From a virus: 47,383 nucleotides of DNA. Under the pieces are notes generated by a model. It saw nothing but the letters and a program-made list of their open reading frames with translations. It was not told where the DNA came from and searched no databases. The DNA lies in the IMG/VR virus record IMGVR_UViG_3300042556_002127, positions 1-47,383 of that record; one strand, given 5' to 3'. The first letter of the stretch is position 1. The number at the start of each line of letters is the position of its first letter. Below, piece by piece: positions 30,323-37,224 of the stretch. The position numbers and the translations under genes were made by a program.

Positions 30323-31272
30323 CCGCCGCACGCGACGTGTTCCGCGCGGCTGGTATGCCCGCGCAGGACGGCTGCGAGGACACGGCCGCAGCGTGCGTCG
30401 TCTGCGCGCGCGAATGGCCGCGGACGGCGCTGTACAAGCGCTGGCAGGGCGCGAGCTTCACTGACCAAAACAAGCTCTACGGGCACGGCCTCAGCGACCG
30501 CATCTGCGAGCCGTGTATCTACGCGCACTCGTGGGTGCAGCCACCTGGATACCCGCCAGCGGAGCCCGGCAAGAAGGGTGTCAATCTACGGCTGTTCTCG
30601 CATATGCACGACGAGCGCGGCTATGTGTTTGCGAACAAGGGAAGCAAGCCTCTGATTCGCGACTGGCTGCGTGCGCCGAAGGTCGGCGCGTGGTGGGCTG
30701 CTATCGCGGACAGTGGGCAGAAGCACGTCCTCCCGTGGGTGCGTGTCAATGCGCCTCGTCATCGCGGCGCAGGCGTCGTCCGGCTCGAGCAGCGCGACGT
30801 CGAGATCGGTGACTGGGCGCTAGTTGACACGATGACGGCCGCATTGACCGCAGGCGTCACGAAGGCCGACATCGAAACGGGCCAGTACACGTCGAGGTCG
30901 TGGCAGTTGGCCGAGGAGTTGGTGCGCCGGTTAGAGCGCGAGCACGGGCACGCGCGCGGCGGTGGATGGTGGGAGTTGGCGCTGTGGTTGTCGCAGCGCG
31001 ACGAGGTCGCAGCAGCAGAGCGCATGGCGCTGGAAAAGGAGACGCGAGATGCACGACGAACAAAGAGCGGACGTAGTGCGGGACGCAGCGGTGGCGCTGC
31101 TGATGGAAGCGCGAGCGGAGTACTTGGCGAACGGAGCCAACCCCTTGAAGCACTGGGACCAGTTGCAGGACCGGCTCGCAGCAGCGATGAGGACGAGCGG
31201 CAGCGCGGAGCAGTTGGTGTCGACGCTGCGGCGCGGCCTGAATCTCAGCGCGCCCAGCTCAGCCTTTTCTAA
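30319..31272 (+). CDS. csf1: Csf1-like (Cas8-like) subunit, type IV CRISPR effector
   Basis: Csf1 is the small Cas8-like subunit near the foot of type IV complexes. This 317-aa protein has a four-cysteine zinc finger, C26-x2-C29 (AACVVCAREW) and C63-x2-C66 (RICEPC), with the spacing and surrounding LYGHGLSDRICEPCIYAHSW typical of Csf1. It leads csf2, csf3, cysH and cas6-like genes in order. The last ~74 residues overlap the cas11-like gene in another frame and are Ser/Gly/Ala-rich. The protein ends QRAQLSLF; QLSLF is the consensus sliding-clamp-binding pentapeptide. Core recognition is by zinc-finger pattern and operon, not by a full alignment. Confidence 0.8.
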   Translation: MTAARDVFRAAGMPAQDGCEDTAAACVVCAREWPRTALYKRWQGASFTDQNKLYGHGLSDRICEPCIYAHSWVQPPGYPPAEPGKKGVNLRLFSHMHDERGYVFANKGSKPLIRDWLRAPKVGAWWAAIADSGQKHVLPWVRVNAPRHRGAGVVRLEQRDVEIGDWALVDTMTAALTAGVTKADIETGQYTSRSWQLAEELVRRLEREHGHARGGGWWELALWLSQRDEVAAAERMALEKETRDARRTKSGRSAGRSGGAADGSASGVLGERSQPLEALGPVAGPARSSDEDERQRGAVGVDAAARPESQRAQLSLF

Positions 31273-31414
31273 CACCGCGACCTTGCTCGTTGGCGCGATG
31301 GACGCCGACCCCATGCTGTGGATCGGACTGCTCGAGAGCGAACTGGGATATCTGATGGCGCGTGCGCGCGTCGAGGCTGAGCGGCGCAAGGCCGCGCGAG
31401 AGGAGAGCAAGTGA
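31049..31414 (+). CDS. cas11: Cas11-like small subunit
   Basis: This 121-aa protein starts MHDEQRADVVRDAAVALLME at ATG 31049 with a strong ribosome site (AAGGAG, 7 nt). It lies between csf1 and csf2, where type IV-B loci carry the helical small subunit Cas11, which lines the belly of the complex. The sequence is all-helical (EYLANGANPLKHWDQLQDRL; SELGYLMARARVEAERRKAA). It overlaps csf1 by 224 bases in a different frame, an unusually long overlap for this genome. Cas11 proteins diverge fast, so position and fold prediction carry the call. Confidence 0.7.
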   Translation: MHDEQRADVVRDAAVALLMEARAEYLANGANPLKHWDQLQDRLAAAMRTSGSAEQLVSTLRRGLNLSAPSSAFSNTATLLVGAMDADPMLWIGLLESELGYLMARARVEAERRKAAREESK

Positions 31415-32415
31415 TGGAACGTCACAAGATCGAGATTCTGTTGCGCGCGGAGCAGCCCATTGCGCACGCCGAGGGTACGGTCGGCAATACGCAGATCGCT
31501 ATGCGCCGCAAGGTGCGGCTGCCGTCAGGACGCTGGACGCGTATCCCGTACATCACCGGAGACACCATGCGCCACGGGCTGCGCGAGGCCGGGACGTATG
31601 CGCTGCTCGAGGCCGCGGGGATGCTGACGGGCGGGCCGGGGCTCACCGAGGCTGCGCTGCGTCTGCTGTTCTCAGGCGGCATGGTGCTTGGCGCTGCAAA
31701 CGAGGTCGTGAAGATCGATGACGCGCGCAAGCTGCGCGAGCTGATGCCGCACATCGGGCTGCTCGGCGGGTGCATCGGCAATCGCATCGAGCCTGGCAAG
31801 ATCGAGTGCGGTGACGCGATGCTCGTCTGCGATGAGTGGATGCACCTGACGCCTACGTGGGTTGTCGAGCACTTGACGCACGAGGGCGCGGAGACGTCGA
31901 GCGCGCGTGAGCACGTCGAACTCGTGCAGCGCGTGAGGATGGACCCCACGCTCGACACAAAGAAGCGATTGCTGCTGAGCGGCGGCGAGCAACTCAAGAC
32001 CGAGAATCGCTTGCTCGCGAGCGAGGTCGCCAGCGCGCGCGACGACGCATCGGGCAAGGACCGCGAGAAGTCGACGATGATGCCGTTCACGTACGAAACG
32101 CTGTCGGCAGGCTCGCTGTTCATCTGGCGGCTCGATGCGACGACGCACTCGCAGCTCGAGCGCGACACGCTCTACGTCATGCTCGCGGCGTTCCTCAGTC
32201 GCGCACGCGTCGGCGGCAAGAAGGGCACCGGCCACGGGCTGCTGGTGCCGATCGCCGCACGCGGACTCGAGCGCGACGTGTCGACGTCGCCCGAGAGCTT
32301 GGATGCGCTTGCCGTCACTGGCGACAACCGCGCGCCCGAGATTGCACGCTTCCGCGCGCACGTTGCGGAGCGGGCCGACGCGCTCAAATCGATGCTCGAG
32401 AAGGTGCAGGCGTGA
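31414..32415 (+). CDS. csf2: Csf2-like Cas7 backbone subunit
   Basis: This 333-aa protein (start ATG 31414, AGGAG 8 nt upstream; a GTG three bases earlier is possible) is the Cas7-type RAMP protein that forms the crRNA-binding filament. Typical stretches are AMRRKVRLPSGRWTRIPYIT followed by GDTMRHGLREAG (residues 29-60, the Cas7 PyITGDtlRxxLR pattern) and, near the C-terminus, RARVGGKKGTGHGLLVP. The middle carries a thumb-like insertion. It overlaps cas11 and csf3 by a few bases. No catalytic residues for target cleavage are expected or seen. This is the most secure member of the operon. Confidence 0.87.
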   Translation: MERHKIEILLRAEQPIAHAEGTVGNTQIAMRRKVRLPSGRWTRIPYITGDTMRHGLREAGTYALLEAAGMLTGGPGLTEAALRLLFSGGMVLGAANEVVKIDDARKLRELMPHIGLLGGCIGNRIEPGKIECGDAMLVCDEWMHLTPTWVVEHLTHEGAETSSAREHVELVQRVRMDPTLDTKKRLLLSGGEQLKTENRLLASEVASARDDASGKDREKSTMMPFTYETLSAGSLFIWRLDATTHSQLERDTLYVMLAAFLSRARVGGKKGTGHGLLVPIAARGLERDVSTSPESLDALAVTGDNRAPEIARFRAHVAERADALKSMLEKVQA

Positions 32416-33068
32416 CCCCGCTGCGCGTCGTCGCGACGATGGAGACGCGCCTGATTCTGCCCGTCGAGGGCATCCATCTCGACGCGCTGCTCATGGCCGC
32501 TGTCGCACGCCGCGACGACGCGCCGCCGCTCTACACGCAGCGCGACGCCGTCGAGGCGCAGCCGCTCGACATACCAATCGCGCTCTCATCATGCGGGCGC
32601 TACTACCAGTGCACGACGAGTCTCGCGCACGTCGAGGCGCGCGAGCATCGCTGGTTGAATCGGCGCTTCCCGCTGCAAGAGGCGATTGCTCTCGGCGGGC
32701 CGACCGTGCGACGCGTGCAGCTCTCGGAGGGCAGCTGCAAGAGCTACCGAATCCCCGTGGAAGCGATGCACGTGCGCGAGCTGCACTGGTATGCCATCGG
32801 AGACGCGGAGGGCGTGCGCGAGCTGCTGTCGCTGGTATCGCGTCTCGGCCGTCGTCGCGCGGCTGGCGAGGGCACTGTGCTCGCGTGGCGCGTCGAGGAG
32901 ATGGACGAGACGTGGCAAGGCTTCCCGACGCTGAGCATCGAGGGCGTGCCGATGCGTCATCTGCCGCTCGACGTGCCCGGCCTGCGCGACTACTCGACGC
33001 GCATCGGCTGCGTGCGCCCGCCGTACTGGACGCGCGCTCGCGAAGAGGAGATCGCGTGCCCGCTCTGA
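32412..33068 (+). CDS. csf3: Csf3-like Cas5 subunit
   Basis: This 218-aa protein starts at GTG 32412 (GTGA with csf2). It is the Cas5-like subunit that caps the crRNA 5' handle in type IV complexes. Features: a RAMP-like start (VVATMETRLILPVEGIHLDA), a Gly-rich GRRRAAGEGTVLAWRVEEM (around residues 150-170), and the C-terminal RIGCVRPPYW motif seen in Csf3 proteins. The cysH-like gene starts inside its end. Cas5 proteins are divergent, but operon order and the end motif agree. Confidence 0.8.
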   Translation: MTPLRVVATMETRLILPVEGIHLDALLMAAVARRDDAPPLYTQRDAVEAQPLDIPIALSSCGRYYQCTTSLAHVEAREHRWLNRRFPLQEAIALGGPTVRRVQLSEGSCKSYRIPVEAMHVRELHWYAIGDAEGVRELLSLVSRLGRRRAAGEGTVLAWRVEEMDETWQGFPTLSIEGVPMRHLPLDVPGLRDYSTRIGCVRPPYWTRAREEEIACPL

Positions 33069-33883
33069 CGCGCGACGAGGTGCTGCGTCTGCGGTGCAGC
33101 GATGAGGACTGGCGCGTGTGGCTGGCGCGCGCGAAGACGGACTCCGTGTGGCGCGCGACTGACGTGCACCGTCGTCGCGTCGACCGCGCACGTCAGGCGC
33201 TGCTTGACTTCGTGGAGGGCGAGCGCGGCTACATCGGCATTTCGTGGGGCAAAGACTCGACGGCGCTGCTGTCGCTGCTGGTCGAGACGGAATGCGACTG
33301 GCCGCTCGTCCACATCGTCATCGAGCCTGTGCAGAACCCGGACTGCGCGCCGCTGCGTGATGCGTGGTTTGCGCTCTATCCGGCGCTGCGCGAGCGCTAC
33401 TACGAGGTCCGCGTGCGTTGCCAGCCTAAGCCGTCGACTAACCGCTACGATACTAATCTCGCGTACAAGGTCGGATTTGCGACTGCTGCTCGACGCTTCG
33501 GCAAGCGTTATGTGAGCGGCATTCGCGCCGAAGAATCAGGCATCCGCAAGCGCGTCGTGCGCGGGCTAGGCCTTGGCGATGAGGATGCGAACACGGGCAG
33601 ACCACTCGGATACTGGAAGAGCGAAGACGTCTTTGCGCGGCTGCTCGACTACCCGCTACACAGCGTCTACCCGTGCACGCTCGGCGGCGCGTACGACAGA
33701 GGCCGCGTGCGCTGCAACAACTTGTGGGGACTGTATGCCGAAGAGTTTGGTCGCCGCGAGCACGAGTGGCGCTACTACCGCGACGACATCAAGCGCATCG
33801 AGGCGCAGCACGCGCGAGACGTCGCCGAGCCGCCGAGCTTTGATGCGTGTGTGCCGCGCCTTATCTATCCGGTGACGGCATGA
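33056..33883 (+). CDS. cysH: CysH-like PAPS-reductase/PP-loop protein
   Basis: The GTG start at 33056 has GAGGAG about 5 nt upstream and lies inside csf3. This 275-aa protein has the PP-loop ATP-binding motif ISWGKDSTALLSLL (residues 62-75; S-x-G-K-D-S) and a later RAEESGIRKRVVRGLG. CysH-like proteins accompany type IV-B CRISPR loci. The classic reductase Cys signature (ECGLH-type) is not visible at the C-terminus, so it probably adenylates or modifies rather than reduces PAPS (inference). A longer open frame upstream (to 32135) is a shadow inside csf2/csf3. Confidence 0.82.
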   Translation: MPALTRDEVLRLRCSDEDWRVWLARAKTDSVWRATDVHRRRVDRARQALLDFVEGERGYIGISWGKDSTALLSLLVETECDWPLVHIVIEPVQNPDCAPLRDAWFALYPALRERYYEVRVRCQPKPSTNRYDTNLAYKVGFATAARRFGKRYVSGIRAEESGIRKRVVRGLGLGDEDANTGRPLGYWKSEDVFARLLDYPLHSVYPCTLGGAYDRGRVRCNNLWGLYAEEFGRREHEWRYYRDDIKRIEAQHARDVAEPPSFDACVPRLIYPVTA

Positions 33884-34629
33884 CCGCGCTTTCCGTGACC
33901 GCTGATGTCGATTGGCTGCGTCCCTGCGCGACGCTCGACCGCGACGTGCTCTGCGTCGGCACGCCCATCGCGCTGGACGGCTATGCGCGCCCGCTCGAGC
34001 TGCACGAGTGCTCCTGGCTGCACGCGGCGATCACCGGCGCGCTCGGCCGCGGGCATCAGCCACCGGGCGCGCATATGCGCAGCGACTGGACGCTGGTGCC
34101 GTGGGCGTGCTCGTCGGGCTGGGCCGTCGCGTGGTGGAGCGAGGCCGATGCAGCGGCGCTGTCCATGACGTCTCGCGCATCGCGCATCGGGCGTCGTGAC
34201 GTGACGCTGCGCTTCGGCCCGCAGATGCGGATGCACGCGCCACCGCGCTACACCGCAGGCGTGCACCTCGCGCGACTGACGCTGCGCACGCCGCTTGTCG
34301 TCTCATCGACGCAGAGCGACGGGCGCAAGGTATCGGCGCGCACTGCTGACACGCGCGCGATCACGTCGGCAGCGTGGTCGACGGCGCGCAAGCTTGAGTT
34401 GTTCCCCGGCGAGCTGACGCTGTCAGTGCTCGACGCGCGCACTGAGTACGTGCCGGTCTACTACCGCGGCAAGGTCGGGCGCGTTGACGGCCTCGTCGGC
34501 ACCGTCGACCTCGTCTGCGATGCATCGACGCGCTACGTCCTCGAGGCTGCGTCGCGCGGCATCGGGCTGGGCGCGCGCGTAGCGTACGGCTGCGGACGCG
34601 TCGAAGTCACGACGCTGGCGCGGCGCTGA
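33880..34629 (+). CDS. cas6: Cas6/Csf5-like RAMP endoribonuclease
   Basis: This 249-aa protein starts MTALSVTADVDWLRPCATLD in ATGA overlap with cysH. The C-terminus carries a glycine-rich loop, GIGLGARVAYGCGRVEV (about 227-243), closely matching the Cas6e/Csf5-type G-loop that binds and cuts crRNA repeats. The central RTADTRAITSAAW and the TVDLVCDASTRYVLEAA strand-helix fit a double ferredoxin RAMP fold. A His near residues 46-56 (LHECSWLH) could be catalytic. Type IV-B loci described so far usually lack Cas6, so its presence is notable. No CRISPR repeat is visible in the window. Confidence 0.72.
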   Translation: MTALSVTADVDWLRPCATLDRDVLCVGTPIALDGYARPLELHECSWLHAAITGALGRGHQPPGAHMRSDWTLVPWACSSGWAVAWWSEADAAALSMTSRASRIGRRDVTLRFGPQMRMHAPPRYTAGVHLARLTLRTPLVVSSTQSDGRKVSARTADTRAITSAAWSTARKLELFPGELTLSVLDARTEYVPVYYRGKVGRVDGLVGTVDLVCDASTRYVLEAASRGIGLGARVAYGCGRVEVTTLARR

Positions 34630-34641
34630 CGGAAAACGAAA

Positions 34642-34681
34642 TGCCCCGCATCCCCAGCCCGAAGGCGAGGGATGCGGGGCA
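34642..34681. terminator. Bidirectional terminator between convergent blocks
   Basis: A 13-bp stem (34642-34654 with 34669-34681; TGCCCCGCATCCC / GGGATGCGGGGCA) with a nested GCC/GGC in the loop lies between the last plus gene and the last minus gene. Read leftward it is followed by TTTCGTTTT, an intrinsic terminator for the minus block. Read rightward there is no T-run but the stem may still stop readthrough. It is single-copy, so it is not taken as a CRISPR repeat. Confidence 0.8.
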
Positions 34682-34720
34682 CACGGGCGCGGCGAGGAGG
34701 CTACCGACGCCGAGGGGAGA

Positions 34721-35023
34721 CTAGAGCGCGGCGATGGTCACCAGCATCGACCCCGCGAGCGTGCGTGCTGGCGTGGCGTCCGTGGTGATGACGACGCTCG
34801 CGAGCCACGACTCACCGACGCGACCGCCGCTGAGCCAGACCGTCGCCGTTGAGCCGCTGTTCGTTGGCGCGCGTGGGCCGGTGCCGATCGCGAGATCGCT
34901 GCCAGTCGCTGCGCCCGTCGTCGTGCGGGTGACCGTCCACGTCGCGGACGCGATGGCCTCGCCGCTGGCAAGCTCGAACGCGAGCGAGTAGTCGAGCACG
35001 TCGTCGGCGTATTTCGTGGTCAT
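34721..35023 (-). CDS. Small structural protein, last gene of the minus block
   Basis: This 100-aa protein (MTTKYADDVLDYSLAFELAS) has a Thr/Ser/Gly-rich beta pattern (TWTVTRTTTGAATGSDLA; TVWLSGGRVGESWLASVVI) like small phage tail or fibre accessory proteins. It overlaps the repeat protein by four bases and is followed by the terminator. No motif recognised; structural role inferred. Confidence 0.55.
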   Translation of the reverse strand: MTTKYADDVLDYSLAFELASGEAIASATWTVTRTTTGAATGSDLAIGTGPRAPTNSGSTATVWLSGGRVGESWLASVVITTDATPARTLAGSMLVTIAAL

Positions 35024-35847
35024 GCGGCCCTCGTGATGCGGCTGGGCCGCGCTGTGGTGGCGATGCGTGTCGGTGCGGGCACGTCTGCTGCGCGAGGCTG
35101 CGCGGGCACCTCGTCGGCGCGGACCTCGATGACGGCGTCCATGATGCGCGGCGGCGACGGTACGCGGCGCGTGCGCTCAGCCGAGGGCACGAAGGGCACG
35201 TTGGACGCCAGCAGCTCGAGCGCGCCCAGCGTGACGCCGACCTCGCCGCGCGTCGTCTGCTGAGCGGTCGCCGTCGCGGTGAGCGTGCCGAGCACTACGT
35301 CGAGCGTGCCGATCGGGTCGACGCGTGCCGTAGACGCTGCCGTCAGCTCGCCGAGCGTGACGCTGGTTGTTGCCGCCACGAGGACGCCGCCTGATGCGGC
35401 CGACGTCGCTGCCCCGAGCGTCGCAGTGGCCGCTCCGTCCACGCGGACTGTAGCGGCGCTGGCGAGCGTCGCCGCCCCGAGGGTGACGGTCAGCGCGCCA
35501 GCGACGCGCACGGCAGCGGCGCTGCTGACGGTCAGCGTGCCGAGCGTAACCGCGAGCGTGCCGGTGATACTCGGCGTCGCGACGGTGCCCGTGCTCGAGA
35601 CAGTCGCCGCGCCCAGCGTCGCGGTCAGGTCGCCGTCGATCGCGACCGTCCCGGCCGACGACGACGTGAGCGCGCCGAGCGTGATGCTCGCGTCGCCGTC
35701 GATTGCGACCGTGCCCGCGCTGCTCGACGTGAGCGCGCCGAGCGTCGCCGTCAGCGTGCCGGTGATGCCGGGTGCAGGGTCACCGAGGCCAAAAACCTCG
35801 ATGCTACCGAGTAGGCCGACGAGGCTGCGGTCGAGTGACGTCGCCAT
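35020..35847 (-). CDS. Repeat-containing structural protein (fibre or appendage)
   Basis: This 275-aa protein contains about nine copies of a ~22-residue repeat with consensus TATLGALTSSSAGTVAIDG (for example LGALTSSSAGTV twice, LGAATVSSTGTV, LGTLTVSSAAAV, LGAATLASAATV). Such Gly/Ser/Thr/Val repeats usually fold as beta-rich stalks. The last 60 residues are basic and Pro-rich (RVPSPPRIMDAVIEVRA, RIATTARPSRITRAA), a different domain. The first two repeats are nearly identical at the DNA level, so copy number may vary between strains. It lies among late tail/lysis genes, fitting a tail appendage or head fibre. Confidence 0.7.
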   Translation of the reverse strand: MATSLDRSLVGLLGSIEVFGLGDPAPGITGTLTATLGALTSSSAGTVAIDGDASITLGALTSSSAGTVAIDGDLTATLGAATVSSTGTVATPSITGTLAVTLGTLTVSSAAAVRVAGALTVTLGAATLASAATVRVDGAATATLGAATSAASGGVLVAATTSVTLGELTAASTARVDPIGTLDVVLGTLTATATAQQTTRGEVGVTLGALELLASNVPFVPSAERTRRVPSPPRIMDAVIEVRADEVPAQPRAADVPAPTRIATTARPSRITRAA

Positions 35848-35860
35848 CGTCTACCTCCGC

Positions 35861-36658
35861 TCAGCCGTTGACGACTTGGAAATCCACGTCGGGCAGACCG
35901 CTCGACGTCGAGTCGGCCGCGATCATCACGTAGAACGCGGAGTCCGCATAGACCTGCAGCAGCGCGCCGACGTCAATCACTGACTGACGATCGAGGCCGT
36001 TGGCGATAGGCACGCGGCCTTCAGCCAACCTGCGAAGCACCATCACGTTGAAGGTACCGACAGTCGCCGTGCTGCCCTGCACGTTGGTGATGAGTTGCAC
36101 GCCGGAGTCGCCGCTTTGCAGCGGCAGTTGCCAGCAGCGCCCGACCGTCTGCGCAGCACCGATACCGACAGCGCCAGTCGTGCGAGAGCCAGTGCCGTCT
36201 TGGTTGGTATAGGTGACGTTGACGGCTTGGTTGCCTGTTGCGGCAGTCACTTGCTCACACCAAATCTCAAGCCCCGCGTAGTTGGTACCGGGCACTCGGC
36301 CGGAAAACGAAGGTTGTGCCGTGAGCGCGGTATTCGCGTTGAACGCATACGCGCCCGCATGGAACACGCGGTCAAACACCGCAATGCGACAAGCGACCGT
36401 GTTGCCGAATGAGACGCGGCCGAGATATCCGCTCGCGCCACCGCCGAACGCGTTGATAATCGGGTAACCCGCGGTCGCGTCAGTCGGCACGATACCGGCC
36501 GCTGTCGACGTGCCCGCGAGCACGCCTGCGCCGGGCTGGCCAGCGAGGTCGATGAGCGAAAACCAGCCGTTTGCGACCGTCGTGCGCGTGGCCGTCTTGG
36601 TCCAGCGCACGCGCTGCTTGGTTGCGCCGATAAGGCCGTCGAGAGTCGTGATCGCCAT
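35861..36658 (-). CDS. Beta-rich virion protein
   Basis: This 265-aa protein (MAITTLDGLIGATKQRVRWT) has a beta-rich composition typical of tail or head proteins: GWFSLIDLAGQPGAGVLAGT, GRVSFGNTVACRIAVFDRVF and TSSGLPDVDFQVVNG at the C-terminus. It lies between a small Cys protein and the repeat protein, in the appendage cluster. No motif recognised; it could be a minor capsid or tail-tip accessory protein. Confidence 0.55.
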   Translation of the reverse strand: MAITTLDGLIGATKQRVRWTKTATRTTVANGWFSLIDLAGQPGAGVLAGTSTAAGIVPTDATAGYPIINAFGGGASGYLGRVSFGNTVACRIAVFDRVFHAGAYAFNANTALTAQPSFSGRVPGTNYAGLEIWCEQVTAATGNQAVNVTYTNQDGTGSRTTGAVGIGAAQTVGRCWQLPLQSGDSGVQLITNVQGSTATVGTFNVMVLRRLAEGRVPIANGLDRQSVIDVGALLQVYADSAFYVMIAADSTSSGLPDVDFQVVNG

Positions 36659-36661
36659 GCG

Positions 36662-36805
36662 CTACTCCTCGCCTGCGGGAATGGGGTCGTCTTCGCTCTC
36701 GGTAGGCCAGCCGATGCCCGAGTCGTCGTGGCCGCGCCCCTCGCAGAGCGCGCACTGCGTCTCGGCCGGATGCTGGCCTGTACCGTGGCAATCGGCGCAG
36801 CGCAT
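36662..36805 (-). CDS. Very small DnaJ-type zinc finger protein
   Basis: A 47-aa frame from ATG 36805 (TGATG with the preceding gene) to TAG 36662 encodes MRCADCHGTGQHPAETQCAL followed by CEGRGHDDSG. The two CxxCxGxG motifs are those of the DnaJ zinc centre, at minimal length. The C-terminus is acidic. Tight coupling supports translation. It may help assembly of the neighbouring structural proteins. Confidence 0.65.
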   Translation of the reverse strand: MRCADCHGTGQHPAETQCALCEGRGHDDSGIGWPTESEDDPIPAGEE

Positions 36806-37212
36806 CAGCTATTCGCGTCAGTCAAGGTGAATGTCGTGATGCTCACGGCCTGACCAGACGCGATCGACGTGTTGTCGAGCGTCATGTCGCCGCCGCCGCC
36901 CGTCGCGGTCACGGTGCCCTGAATGCCGCACACCGTGCCGCCGCTGTCATAGACGCGGAAGTGCGCGGCAGTGCCTGTCGCGTCAGCGGTCAAGTCCTCC
37001 CACGTGCCCGACTTGGCCTTGCTGCCGCTCGCCGCCGCCGCCATCCAGTCCGTGGGAAGATTCAACGTCGCGAGAACGGTGCCCGAGTCGGCAGTGGCGC
37101 ACGTCGCGGGCGGCGCTCCAGTGCGAATGCGAAGCACGGCGCTCGTGCCGATGGACGTCTCGATAGCGTCGAGGCGCGCGTTACGGACTGCGACAGAAAG
37201 TTGAACAGCCAT
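36805..37212 (-). CDS. Minor structural protein
   Basis: This 135-aa protein (MAVQLSVAVRNARLDAIETS) has an N-terminal helix and a beta-rich remainder (HFRVYDSGGTVCGIQGTVTA), common in small tail accessory proteins. It starts 13 bases after the amidase stop, and its own stop overlaps the small zinc-finger gene. Function inferred from composition only. Confidence 0.55.
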   Translation of the reverse strand: MAVQLSVAVRNARLDAIETSIGTSAVLRIRTGAPPATCATADSGTVLATLNLPTDWMAAAASGSKAKSGTWEDLTADATGTAAHFRVYDSGGTVCGIQGTVTATGGGGDMTLDNTSIASGQAVSITTFTLTDANS

Positions 37213-37224
37213 GTGATTACCTCC

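Noticed and set aside
29165-30331. 388-aa minus-strand frame
   Set aside because: Shadow of coiled-coil plus-strand genes; no ribosome site and no neighbours on that strand.
32135-33883. A 582-aa plus-strand frame running through csf2, csf3 and cysH-like genes
   Set aside because: Only its C-terminal part (from GTG 33056, with GAGGAG upstream) reads as a PP-loop protein. The upstream part is an Arg-rich shadow of csf2 and csf3, both of which have protein-like sequence and good starts.
34642-34681. A CRISPR repeat or mini-array at the operon's end
   Set aside because: The stem occurs once, has no spacer-repeat pattern, and has a T-rich left flank fitting a terminator. My search for arrays was by eye and not exhaustive.
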